A stretch of 64,000 bases of DNA, taken from Sphingobium sp. JS3065. Its GTDB lineage: Bacteria > Pseudomonadota > Alphaproteobacteria > Sphingomonadales > Sphingomonadaceae. A model generated the notes under the pieces. That model did not search any database. It worked only from the letters and a program-made list of their open reading frames with translations, and was not told the DNA's origin. Below, in pieces: positions 26,877-34,712 of the stretch. Each line of letters opens with the position of its first letter. Position 1 is the first letter of the stretch. The translations under genes and the position numbers were made by a program. Location of the stretch: contig NZ_CP102664.1 of NCBI RefSeq assembly GCF_026427355.1, forward strand, positions 1,364,001 through 1,428,000, given 5' to 3'.

Positions 26877-27791
26877 ATGGTCGTTGAAGGAGTGCGCGCC
26901 GGGCGGGATGAGGAAGTCAGGATACTCTGGATTTCAGATACTACGCCCCAACAGATGGCTAAGAACCCCGATGACCAAGCCTTGGTATACGAGAATATGC
27001 TTGAATATGTTCGAAGCGTTGCTCGATCTAACACAAAGGTAGATATACATTTCGTGAAAGATAATGCGGGAGAAGCATTTTCACCCTGGCTTCGTTATCC
27101 CCGTGCCCTCCTTGCGGTCGAAGTGATAGAGCGGGTTAGGCAAGCGGATCGAGATGGATATGACGCCGCATTTCCGGGCATGTGCTTTGGCGAATTCTTC
27201 CTTGAGGAAGCGCGTCAGGCTGTGACCATGCCCGTTGTAGGCGCGGCGGAATCATCGATGATGGTTGCACAGCTTTTGGGTAAGAAGTTCGCTGTCGTAA
27301 CGACCTTTCAGCGCTTTGAGCGACCGATCGAAGATCGCTTGCGTGCTCATCGGTGGGAGAGCCGAGCGATAGGCAACCGACCGATACGGTCATATACACC
27401 GGACCTGTCTCAGCAGATGGTGGATGCTTATAAAGGCCGACCCGAACGCATGATTGAAGAGTTTGACCAGCACGCCCAGCAGTGCGTGAAGGAAGGTGCC
27501 GACGTGGTTATTTGCGGGTGTAATCCATTAGGTGCGGCCCTTTCGAAGGCTGGCTATAAAGAGGTTGCGGGGACTGGCGTTCCGGTCGTTACTGCCCTTT
27601 CTTCGATGATCAAGCAGGCGGAGATGCTGGTCGATCTAAAACGCAGTCTCGGAATGGCAAAATCGGAAGCATTGGTTGGGCCGTATATGACTACGCCTCA
27701 AGCGGTTCTCGAAGATTTGGAAGCGCGTGGGATCGGGATGAAGCCATCCTATTCCAACGCAGAGCCCGCCTATTCCAGCTGGACACCCTGA
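26877..27791 (+). CDS. Asp/Glu/hydantoin racemase superfamily protein
   Basis: A 304-residue protein; the ATG at 26877 has AAGGAG 6 bases before it. The two-cysteine layout of the Asp/Glu racemase fold is visible: PGMCFGEFF (Cys103) and VICGCNPLG (Cys213 and Cys215), with AAESS in between. The superfamily covers amino-acid and hydantoin racemases, maleate cis-trans isomerase and arylmalonate decarboxylase. In a ketone/beta-oxidation region, isomerisation or racemisation of a small acid, or decarboxylation of a malonyl-type acid, is as likely as amino-acid racemisation. It is the only plus-strand gene of the accessory region and lies at its tRNA-side end. Confidence 0.85.
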   Translation: MVVEGVRAGRDEEVRILWISDTTPQQMAKNPDDQALVYENMLEYVRSVARSNTKVDIHFVKDNAGEAFSPWLRYPRALLAVEVIERVRQADRDGYDAAFPGMCFGEFFLEEARQAVTMPVVGAAESSMMVAQLLGKKFAVVTTFQRFERPIEDRLRAHRWESRAIGNRPIRSYTPDLSQQMVDAYKGRPERMIEEFDQHAQQCVKEGADVVICGCNPLGAALSKAGYKEVAGTGVPVVTALSSMIKQAEMLVDLKRSLGMAKSEALVGPYMTTPQAVLEDLEARGIGMKPSYSNAEPAYSSWTP

Positions 27792-27840
27792 TTTACCTCT
27801 GGCCGTGAGGCTGTGGTTATGATTCCATCGCGTTGGAGTG

Positions 27841-27996
27841 ATGGAGGTGCATGTGTCTGTGCAGCGTGGATTTTTCGATTTGGACGAGCGGTATGCGGCG
27901 CTGTCGGCCGCGGGTGATCCGCTTGAGAAACTGAACGCCCTGATCGATTTTCATGGTGTTGCCTCCCCGCCGGTGATTCGACGTGGGCAGCCCTAA
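27841..27996 (+). pseudogene. IS5-family transposase, N-terminal fragment
   Basis: A 51-codon frame whose residues QRGFFDLDERYAALSAAGDP followed by LEKLNALIDF match the well-known N-terminus of IS5-group transposases. It then diverges (HGVASPPVIRRGQP) and stops, so about 85% of the gene is missing. No inverted repeats are evident. It lies between the racemase-family gene and the tRNA gene, marking past transposition near the island boundary. Confidence 0.8.
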
Positions 27997-28123
27997 ACAC
28001 CATCAAATCTCGTTGCGTCGAATGACACAACGCCATGTGTGTCGCCACGCACACGAGTCGCATGGATGGGACCGGAGCAAAGCCTGCGCGAAAATTTTTT
28101 CGTGATTGATCTGAGGCTTCCGG

Positions 28124-28144
28124 GCTTGTGCTGCCCGCACAAGC
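28124..28144. repeat. Perfect 8-bp inverted repeat
   Basis: GCTTGTGC and GCACAAGC are separated by five bases. It is not followed by a T run on either strand, so it is not an obvious terminator. It lies in the 240-base stretch between the IS5 fragment and the tRNA, which holds no gene. Confidence 0.5.
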
Positions 28145-28177
28145 AATCGATCGCAGGAAAAATCATGTCTCTAAAAC

Positions 28178-28200
28178 TGTGAGACAAAGTGTGAGACAAA
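28178..28200. repeat. Tandem 12-bp direct repeat near tRNA
   Basis: TGTGAGACAAA occurs at 28178-28188 and again at 28190-28200, 40 bases from the tRNA 3' end. Short direct repeats placed like this can be arm-type binding sites of a tyrosine integrase at a tRNA attachment site. No integrase gene is present on this side, so the role is an inference. Confidence 0.5.
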
Positions 28201-28239
28201 CCGCCTAAAACTGCGACTAAGTCATTGAAAACAAACGAT

Positions 28240-28315
28240 TGGTGGGCCCGGCAGGACTCGAACCCGCAACCTAGCCGTTATGAGCGGCCAGCTCTAACCA
28301 TTGAGCTACAGGCCC
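28240..28315 (-). tRNA. tRNA with CAT anticodon, probably tRNA-Ile2 (lysidine type)
   Basis: The minus strand folds as a full cloverleaf with encoded CCA: acceptor GGGCCTG/CGGGCCC, D-arm GCTC...GAGC, anticodon stem GGCCG/CGGCT with loop CTCATAA (anticodon CAT) and T-arm GCGGG-TTCGAGT-CCTGC. CAT can mean Met or Ile2. The loop and the TAGCTCAATGGTTAGAGC region resemble tRNA-Ile2, whose C34 is modified to lysidine to read AUA; elongator tRNA-Met is the alternative. The composition shift of the whole window falls exactly here, so it probably served as the island insertion site. Confidence 0.9.
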
Positions 28316-28341
28316 CACCTTGGATGCCCGGATAGGCAGCA

Positions 28342-29379
28342 TCAGGCCGCTTGGCAAGCCCGTCCGCGCACCTGAACCGCGCCAAGCAATTGATCGAGCG
28401 TCACCGACCGGACATTCCGCCGGTCCAGATGGCTCAGCACCGCATCCCACCAGCGATAGAAGGCCGTCCGGTCCGCCTCGCCCCGAACATAGGGCGTATG
28501 CCCCGGCTCCAGCGTAGGGGAGTGGAAGGAGAAGTTCAGCACCGGCACGCCCTCTTCGATCAGGGCATCGATCGCGGCAATCGCCTCCTGCGGCGCGATC
28601 CCCTCCGGCGTCAGCGGAATCCGGATCAACATCCGCGCCCGCGCCAGCGCGCCCGCGACAGGCCCCATGCGCTGCGCCACCCGATAAAGCCGCTCCCCAC
28701 CCCCCCGCAACAGCCCGGCAAAAGCGGTCGAGAGAGGCAGTTCCATCAGGCTCCGCTTCGGCCCCGCCCAATAGGGATATTGCGGCAAGCCCCGAAAATC
28801 CGGCCCATATTGCCCGCTATAATCGAAACGCCCGCGCACCGAACTGTCGAGCCTGAACCCCGCCTCCTCCAGCAGGCGCGCACTGTTCGGCCCCACGCCA
28901 TAGCGCCCCGCCCGATAGGCGACCGGCCGCGCCCCGAACCGATCCGCTATCCGCAGGCACAGCGCCTCCAGCTTCGCCCGCTCCACCGCTTCGGGCAGGA
29001 AACCGACATAGCTGTTGGCCGCCGTCACTTCCTCGACATGGGGCGGATTGACCCAGGGATGGAGATGCGCGCCGATATCCGCCGCGCCATCGGCCAGCCA
29101 CCTACCCATCATCTCCGCCGCCGCATCGCTGTCGACCACCGGATAGTCGGTCACGTAAACCGGCTTCACCCCCGCCGCCGCGAAATAGGCCTGCCCACGC
29201 GCCATGCCGCCAAGCGCCGTCACGCCATGCCCCGTCCGCCGGAAGGGCGCGTTCCAGTCAAACTCCTCCTCCGTATCCACGAACAGCATGAAGCGCGTAC
29301 CGAAGGACGGATCGAACGCGATCCTGTCTTCCGCCGCTGGCGCGCGAAGCAGGCTGCCGTCATGGGAAAGCTTGGTCAT
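28342..29379 (-). CDS. Polysaccharide deacetylase-like protein (WalW-like)
   Basis: A 345-residue protein of the NodB/polysaccharide deacetylase fold. FMLFVDTEEEFDW gives the metal-binding Asp region, DIGAHLHPWVNPP the His pair, and AYRAGRYGVGPNSARLLEEAGFRLDSS, PYWAGPKRSLMELPLST and VLNFSFHSPTLEPG the later motifs. This set matches the WalW-like subgroup found near exopolysaccharide and signalling genes. It follows the sensor kinase on the same strand by 51 bases. It may trim acetyl groups from a surface polysaccharide; substrate unknown. Confidence 0.85.
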   Translation of the reverse strand: MTKLSHDGSLLRAPAAEDRIAFDPSFGTRFMLFVDTEEEFDWNAPFRRTGHGVTALGGMARGQAYFAAAGVKPVYVTDYPVVDSDAAAEMMGRWLADGAADIGAHLHPWVNPPHVEEVTAANSYVGFLPEAVERAKLEALCLRIADRFGARPVAYRAGRYGVGPNSARLLEEAGFRLDSSVRGRFDYSGQYGPDFRGLPQYPYWAGPKRSLMELPLSTAFAGLLRGGGERLYRVAQRMGPVAGALARARMLIRIPLTPEGIAPQEAIAAIDALIEEGVPVLNFSFHSPTLEPGHTPYVRGEADRTAFYRWWDAVLSHLDRRNVRSVTLDQLLGAVQVRGRACQAA

Positions 29380-29430
29380 CCCGCCACCGCTATCCGGATT
29401 TGGTTGCGATAGGGTTTCCTCAGGCGAAAA

Positions 29431-31137
29431 TCAGGCGCTGCCGACCGCATCCTCGGTTTCGGCGACGGCAGGCACGGCGAGCAGGAAACGGCCCGGCTCG
29501 ATCTCCAGCGCGCCGCCGCATCCCGTCGCCAGACTGCGGATCAGCCGCAGCGAAAAGCCCAGGCCCAGCAGCGGCCCGTCCGCCCAGTTACCGTCCGGCA
29601 TATAGCCCGGATCGAGCAGCCGATCCTCCTCCATCCCGGCCAAAGTGGATGGCCGGTCGATCGCCAGCACGACGCGCCCATCGGCTCCGTCGGGCTGATA
29701 CCAGCACACCCCGGTCAGCGCCTCTCCCGCAGGGGACACGGAAATCAGCGTGCGCAGCAGATGCTGCACCATGCGCTCGCCCTGCACCGGGTCGATCCGC
29801 ACCATCGGCAGGTCGCGTCCCATGGCGATGTCGATCTGCGCGCTGTCCCCCTGTTCCCGGAAGCGCGCCGAAACCTGCGTCACCAGCAATGCCGGATCGA
29901 CCGCGCGCGGCGTTTCGCCGCCCTCCCCTCGCGAAACCCGCGCCGCCAGGTCCAGATCGTCGAAAGCCGTCAGCAAATGCCGCGCATCCACGGCGATCTT
30001 GCCCGCCATGTCGCGATATTGATGGCCCGCCGGACCGAACAGTTCCTGCTCGATAATCTCGGCAAAGCCCAATATCGCGTTCAGCGGCGTGCGCAATTCA
30101 TGCACCAGTTGCCGGATCGAATCGGCGGAAAGGCCCGCGATCGACACGGATTCGGCACGCGGGTCGGACGCGACCTCGTGCAGGAAGGGCCGCCGCGCCT
30201 GCCCGCGATAGCCCTGGAACCGGCCGGAGCGCGGATCGAAAAAGGGCGTCGCGGACATCCGCCATTCGCCCGCCATCGTGCCGCCCATGATCGTGTAGCG
30301 GCCATTCTGGAAACCGCTGCGCCGCATGAAGGCGCCCGCGACATGCCCGTCAGGCCCGCTGCCGCCCTCCAGCGCCGTCTCATTGAGCGCAAGCCCGATC
30401 AACGCCGCCCGCGGCCCCTGGTCGATCCAGACGATGGTCCCCGCCGAATCGGTCTCGAAGGCGAAGGCGCGCGGCCCGGCAACGGCTGCGCGGTGCGGCG
30501 GCTCCTCTTCCTCGCCTGCCCGCCGCGCGCTGGTGAAACGCGCGATCCGGTCGACCAGGTTGCGAATCTGGCTCCGCCCCTCGCCCGCCTCTTCGACAGG
30601 CTCGCTCTCTGGCGGCGCGGCGGGCGGATCGGCCTGCACGATCATCGCCTCGGTCAGCAGCATGTCTTCCTGCTCCACCTCGGCATCGCTGGTCAGCACC
30701 AGATCGGTCGCGCCAAAGGCGGCCAGCCCCTGCAACGTGTCCGCCCCAAGGTCGCGCCGCGACCGCAGCACGCCCCGCGCCGTCGGCGTCAGGCGCGGCA
30801 ACATCTCCACCCACACCGCGTCGGGCAGGCGGGCGCGGGACATGGCCGCCGCCGCGATCGCGGGCCGGTCATTGGCGAAAAACTCCACCAGGCTGGGCGA
30901 CCGCAGCCGCCCGCCCAGTTCCACGACAGTCGCGATCCGCTGCGTTTCCGACAGCTTCGGCGACAGCCCGTCCAGCCGCTCCAGCAACGCCCTACGCTCG
31001 GCATCGGACATGATCGACCGGTCATGCCGGTCATTTTGCGCCAGCAGATCGACGCATTGCCGCCACAACGTCACGGCGCCCAGGCCGCTTCGGCTTTCCG
31101 CGGCAAGAACCGTCTGCATGAGATCGTTGAAGCGCAC
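29431..31137 (-). CDS. Sensor histidine kinase-like protein with degenerate ATPase domain
   Basis: About 568 residues if started at the GTG at 31137, which has GGGGA in front; the open frame extends 22 codons further without a ribosome site. The first ~200 residues are helical and carry no membrane segment. A PAS-like region follows (IVWIDQGPRAALIG to GEWRMSATPFFDPRSGRFQGYRG). The HisKA box is intact: QLVHELRTPLNAILGFAE with the phospho-acceptor at about His346. The C-terminal HATPase part is poor: VQHLLRTLISVSP stands where an N-box Asn is expected and AIDRPSTL replaces the D-x-G-x-G box. It is divergent from the Lrp gene and cotranscribed with the deacetylase. Confidence 0.85.
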   Translation of the reverse strand: MRFNDLMQTVLAAESRSGLGAVTLWRQCVDLLAQNDRHDRSIMSDAERRALLERLDGLSPKLSETQRIATVVELGGRLRSPSLVEFFANDRPAIAAAAMSRARLPDAVWVEMLPRLTPTARGVLRSRRDLGADTLQGLAAFGATDLVLTSDAEVEQEDMLLTEAMIVQADPPAAPPESEPVEEAGEGRSQIRNLVDRIARFTSARRAGEEEEPPHRAAVAGPRAFAFETDSAGTIVWIDQGPRAALIGLALNETALEGGSGPDGHVAGAFMRRSGFQNGRYTIMGGTMAGEWRMSATPFFDPRSGRFQGYRGQARRPFLHEVASDPRAESVSIAGLSADSIRQLVHELRTPLNAILGFAEIIEQELFGPAGHQYRDMAGKIAVDARHLLTAFDDLDLAARVSRGEGGETPRAVDPALLVTQVSARFREQGDSAQIDIAMGRDLPMVRIDPVQGERMVQHLLRTLISVSPAGEALTGVCWYQPDGADGRVVLAIDRPSTLAGMEEDRLLDPGYMPDGNWADGPLLGLGFSLRLIRSLATGCGGALEIEPGRFLLAVPAVAETEDAVGSA

Positions 31138-31254
31138 CCAAATTCCCCATTTCCGGCATCGGCCGGGCATATCGTTACACAGGAATAATGCTTCGCGGAC
31201 CAAAGGGGAAGGGTCGCAAATGGGTTCTTATGCGAACGTCGCATAGTGGGACAA

Positions 31255-31282
31255 TTGCATTGCCCTGAAATATTATTATGAT
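31255..31282 (+). promoter_or_regulatory. Likely sigma-70 promoter of the Lrp/AsnC gene
   Basis: TTGCAT at 31255-31260 and TATGAT at 31277-31282 are spaced 16 bases apart, about 36 bases before the ATG at 31319, in a locally AT-rich stretch that contrasts with the G+C-rich surroundings. Confidence 0.45.
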
Positions 31283-31318
31283 AACCCGATATTAACAGGC
31301 AAGGAAATAAGCGGAATA

Positions 31319-31792
31319 ATGGCCGGCCCCAATATTGACGACATCGACCTCCAGATTCTGGGCGAATTGCAGGGCGATGGCAGGATGACCAATGTGGAGC
31401 TGGCCCGCAAGGTGGGCCTGACCGCTCCCCCCTGCCTGCGCCGCGTCCGCGCACTGGAGGAAAGCGGCGCGATCAACTCCTATCATGCCGTGGTGAACCC
31501 ATCGATGCTGGGCTACACCATCACGGTGTTCGCCATGGTCAGCCTGAAGAGCCAGGCCGAAGCGGACCTGAAAGCGTTCGAGGATCATATCGCCACCCTG
31601 CCGGAAGTGCGGGAATGCTATATGCTGAACGGCGAGATCGACTTCATATTGAAGGTGGTGGCGAAGGATCTTCAAAGCTTCCAGCAGTTCCTGACATCGA
31701 AACTGACCCCCGCCCCCAATGTGGTGAGCGTGAAGACGTCGCTCACCATCCGCATGTCGAAGAACCTGCCGGGCGTCCCGCTGCCGGTTTGA
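31319..31792 (+). CDS. Lrp/AsnC-family transcriptional regulator
   Basis: A 157-residue regulator. The N-terminal helix-turn-helix reads IDDIDLQILGELQGDGRMTN, then VELARKVGLTAPPCLRRVRALEESG. The C-terminal part is the RAM/AsnC ligand domain (VFAMVSLKSQAEADLKAFED, VRECYMLNGEIDFILKVVAKDL). Proteins of this family bind amino acids and control their uptake or breakdown. It is divergent from the sensor kinase operon across 181 bases and may autoregulate. It closely resembles the sphingomonad leucine-responsive-type proteins; the target genes are not evident. Confidence 0.94.
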   Translation: MAGPNIDDIDLQILGELQGDGRMTNVELARKVGLTAPPCLRRVRALEESGAINSYHAVVNPSMLGYTITVFAMVSLKSQAEADLKAFEDHIATLPEVRECYMLNGEIDFILKVVAKDLQSFQQFLTSKLTPAPNVVSVKTSLTIRMSKNLPGVPLPV

Positions 31793-31833
31793 TGGGGATA
31801 GTGTAAAGGGTGGAGAGCGGACGTTCTTTTTAC

Positions 31834-32011
31834 CCCTCTCCCTTGAGGGAGAGGGCTGCGCAGACTTGGCAGCTTGCTGCCTAGTCGTAGCTGGGTGAGG
31901 GGGTTGCGATCCAACGGATCGCGCGGGCCGCAGGCCCGCCCCCTCATCCAACTGCGCCTAGCCTCGCTTCGCTCAGCAAGGCTCCGTATCCTTCTCCCTC
32001 AAGGGAGAAGG
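31834..32011. repeat. Composite palindromic intergenic repeat (family A, two copies head to head)
   Basis: Left copy starts with the palindrome CCCTCTCCC-TTGA-GGGAGAGGG (31834-31855); right copy, in opposite orientation, ends with CCTTCTCCC-TCAA-GGGAGAAGG (31990-32011). Each is followed inward by a second smaller hairpin and the conserved tail GTTGGATGAGGGGG or similar. The right copy, read on the minus strand, matches the element at 47213-47284 over about 70 bases. It fills the gap between the Lrp gene and the convergent repeat-protein gene and may also stop transcription from both. Confidence 0.75.
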
Positions 32012-32056
32012 AATGTCCGCCATTGGCCAATACCAACCGCCCAATAACCGGCCTCA

Positions 32057-33331
32057 TCAACCCACCGGCGGCACCACCACCGGCGTCAACGCCGTCTTCC
32101 GGCTCTGCTGATCGACCCACACCGACCAGAATCCCGCGACATTCGCCCAATTACCCGACGTCACCTGCGCCAGCGCGACCTTCGCGCCCGCCAGATCGCC
32201 CGAACGCGCCAGCGCCACGCCAAGCCGCGCATTGACCTTGTCGGCATCGATCCCGCCCTTGCTCAGCGCCAGCCGATATTGCCCCACCGCCTGCGCGAAC
32301 TGGGCAAGGGAGAAATACGTGTCGCCCACCGTCATCGCCGCCGACCCGTCCTTGGCCGCGGCGGCCTTCTTCACCGCCGCGGGCAGGGCCGCGATCTCCT
32401 TGGCCGCCTTGGGCGTCGCCGATTTCATGAGCTGCGCCGTCACCGCCTGCGTCGGCGTCAGCTTGCCCGCAGAGCGCCCGGCCTCGATGATCGCCTTGGT
32501 CTCCGCGCTATAGCCCGTCTTGTCCGCCAGTTGCGCATAGACCTGATAGTCGCGCTCGCTCGCCATCGCGCCATTGGCCGCCTGCAGGCGGTAAAGGTCC
32601 AACTGCACCTGCGCGTCCATGCCCGGCGCGGTCAGGTAATTGACCAGCGCGGACCGCCATTCGCCCGCCGAATCATAATGGCCCAGCCGCTCGCGATAGA
32701 GCGCCCCGACCTCGGCCCAATCCCCCGCCTGATAGGCCATGGAGATCGCCCGGTCATACCAGGCCGCCGGGATCGGCTGCCCCGCCGCCCGCTGCCGCGC
32801 CAGCGCCTCCCGCACGAAGACCCGCGCGTCCTTCGCCTTGTTCCGCCGCAGCGCGATATCCGCGCGCAACATGGTCGCGTCGATCGGGTCGTAACCCAGC
32901 GTCCTGGCGTAATCGAGCTGCGCGGTCGCATCGTCATAATTGCCGACGACGAAGGACAGATAACCGGCGATATAGCGCAGCCGCGGCATGTCCCCCTTCG
33001 GCACGGAGGATGTCTTGAACATGTCGTTCAGCGCCACGCGCTGCGCCTGCCGGTCCACCTTCAGCACCGCCAGTTCGAACCGCAGCCCGGCCGCGACATA
33101 GGCCTCGAAATCGCTGACCGGCATCAGCCCGGAAATCGCCGCCTGCGCCGCCGCGGCATTGCCCGCCTTGATCGCGCCTTCCGCCGCCTGGGTGGCGGCG
33201 CGGAATCCGTCCGACATCTGGATCGCCGGACCCACGGCAACCGGCTTTTTCGCGGCGGCGGGCACGGCGGTCAGCAAAGCCGCCCCGGCCAACAGCCCAA
33301 AGGTCGGAATCGAATGTCGCATCATGGCCAT
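32057..33331 (-). CDS. Exported alanine-rich repeat protein (TPR-like), paralogue 1
   Basis: About 424 residues from the ATG at 33331, which has GGGGG 9 bases upstream. A signal peptide is clear (MAMMRHSIPTFGLLAGAALL to PAAA). The mature part is helical with repeated ~35-residue units: AAEGAIKAGNAAAAQAAIS, YIAGYLSFVVGNYDDATAQLDYA, FSLAQFAQAVGQYRLALSKGG, LGVALARSGDLAGAKVALAQV. These are TPR-like helical pairs. It matches the next protein closely in layout (EYA.LA.KTG.......I..GR..G.L at the centre; Y..AV...LA..KGG.DAD..N.R.G.A.A at the end), so the two arose by duplication. Probably periplasmic and of unknown role. Confidence 0.85.
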   Translation of the reverse strand: MAMMRHSIPTFGLLAGAALLTAVPAAAKKPVAVGPAIQMSDGFRAATQAAEGAIKAGNAAAAQAAISGLMPVSDFEAYVAAGLRFELAVLKVDRQAQRVALNDMFKTSSVPKGDMPRLRYIAGYLSFVVGNYDDATAQLDYARTLGYDPIDATMLRADIALRRNKAKDARVFVREALARQRAAGQPIPAAWYDRAISMAYQAGDWAEVGALYRERLGHYDSAGEWRSALVNYLTAPGMDAQVQLDLYRLQAANGAMASERDYQVYAQLADKTGYSAETKAIIEAGRSAGKLTPTQAVTAQLMKSATPKAAKEIAALPAAVKKAAAAKDGSAAMTVGDTYFSLAQFAQAVGQYRLALSKGGIDADKVNARLGVALARSGDLAGAKVALAQVTSGNWANVAGFWSVWVDQQSRKTALTPVVVPPVG

Positions 33332-33393
33332 GTCAGCCATCCCCCTTTTCGCCTGGCGCAGGCCAGATCATTCTCATGTTCGAAGACAAGGAA

Positions 33394-33422
33394 GGCGCGC
33401 CGCCCCCGATGAGCGGCGCGCC
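33394..33422 (-). terminator. Strong hairpin after repeat-protein paralogue 2
   Basis: A perfect 10-base stem, GGCGCGCCGC / GCGGCGCGCC with a 9-base loop, lies 15 bases past the stop of the gene at 33438, followed on the minus strand by a T-rich TTCCTTGTC. It probably ends or attenuates that transcript before paralogue 1. Confidence 0.65.
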
Positions 33423-33437
33423 CCGATCATCGATAAA

Positions 33438-34712
33438 TCAGGCCTTGGTGGCCAGATAGGCCAGCCACAGGTCGGCGATCTGCTTGCGCGAACCGGCCTG
33501 CACCGACTGGAACGCCGCCTTGGCCGATACATTGTCGCCGCCCAGCGCCTTGGCGATGCCAATGCGGGTGTTGATCTCGTCCGCGTCGACCCCGCCCTTC
33601 TGCTTGGCGAGTTCGAACATCGCCACCGCCTTGGCATAATCGCCATAGCCCAGATAGGCGTCGGCGGTCGCAGCCGCGATCTTGCCGGTGGCGGCCTTCT
33701 TCGCGTCGGCTTCGGCCGCGCCCAGCGAACCCTTGTCGCCCGAAATCTTCGCCACGGCGGGCTGATACAGGTCGCCGCCCTGGCTGCCGTTCAACACGCC
33801 CTTGCTGCGGCCGGAATCGATCGCCGACTTCACTTCGCCGTAAATGCCGGTCTTCGACGCCATTTCGGCATATTCCAGATAATCCTGCGCCAGCACCAGA
33901 CCGCCGGATGTCGCCATCAGGCGCAGCACGTCCAGATTCTCGCGGTTGGAGATGTTGGGATTGGCCTGCTGGAACAGGCGGACCAGCGTGCGCAGATTTT
34001 CGCCGTTGGGGGCCGCCTGATAGGCGGACTTCGCCCATTCGGTGACTTCCGGCAGCTTGGCGGTCGCGGCGCGGCTGACGCCGATCTGATACCATTGCGC
34101 CGGCACCTGCCCGCCGGCCGCCCTGGTGGCGTCGGCCGCCGCCTTCAGCGCCGCCAGCCCCTGCTGGTTCAGGCTGCGCTGCGGTTCGACGGAGGGATTG
34201 GCCGTGCCCGCCTTGCCGAAAAAGGCCTGGGCCAGCGTCACGTTCACCGCTTCGGGCTTGTACCCGGCGGCGCCCGCCGCCCTGGCGCGGGTGATCGCCA
34301 GATCGTAATTCTTCGCCTGCAACGCCTGTTCGGCGGCGACCGCGTTGAACTGCCCGGCCTGTTCCGGCGGGGTCAGGCCGCTGTCCAGCATCTGGGTCAG
34401 CGCCTCGCTCTGCATCGCCGTGTCCTTGCTGGCGATGGAGGTGTTCAGCTTGATCGCGCCGATCTGATATTTGTCGTCATTCGACTTCGCCTTGCTGTCC
34501 GCATCGGCCAGCGCCACCTTGGCGCCCGCGAAATCCTGCTTTTCAATGGCCTGCTGCGCGGTCTGCAACGCCTTGATGACGTCCGGCGACACGTTCAGCT
34601 TCGGCGCGCCGCCCTTCTTCTCTTCCTTCTTCGCCGCAAAAGCGGGAGCCGAAACGGCGCCACCGGCGAGCGCAAGGGTCAGCGCGAGCGCCACGGGGGT
34701 AACAAAACGCAT
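33438..34712 (-). CDS. Exported alanine-rich repeat protein (TPR-like), paralogue 2
   Basis: 424 residues from the ATG at 34712 (AGGAG 9 bases before it; another ATG two codons upstream is only 3 bases from the site). The signal peptide is MRFVTPVALALTLALAGG to APAFA. A Lys-rich linker (AAKKEEKKGG) precedes helical repeats: IKALQTAQQAIEKQDFAGAK, AEQALQAKNYDLAITRARAA, AYLGYGDYAKAVAMFELAKQ, RIGIAKALGGDNVSAKAAFQ. It has the same length and repeat order as the downstream paralogue. It lies divergent from gyrA. Likely periplasmic; TPR-like repeats usually mediate protein contacts. No catalytic motif was seen. Confidence 0.87.
   Translation of the reverse strand: MRFVTPVALALTLALAGGAVSAPAFAAKKEEKKGGAPKLNVSPDVIKALQTAQQAIEKQDFAGAKVALADADSKAKSNDDKYQIGAIKLNTSIASKDTAMQSEALTQMLDSGLTPPEQAGQFNAVAAEQALQAKNYDLAITRARAAGAAGYKPEAVNVTLAQAFFGKAGTANPSVEPQRSLNQQGLAALKAAADATRAAGGQVPAQWYQIGVSRAATAKLPEVTEWAKSAYQAAPNGENLRTLVRLFQQANPNISNRENLDVLRLMATSGGLVLAQDYLEYAEMASKTGIYGEVKSAIDSGRSKGVLNGSQGGDLYQPAVAKISGDKGSLGAAEADAKKAATGKIAAATADAYLGYGDYAKAVAMFELAKQKGGVDADEINTRIGIAKALGGDNVSAKAAFQSVQAGSRKQIADLWLAYLATKA

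Noticed and set aside
26528..27034. Minus-strand frame of 168 codons beside the racemase gene
   Set aside because: It overlaps the start of a clear plus-strand gene and lacks motifs.
28240..28315. Calling the CAT tRNA an initiator tRNA-Met
   Set aside because: It has a paired first acceptor base (G-C) and lacks the three G-C pairs typical of the initiator anticodon stem.
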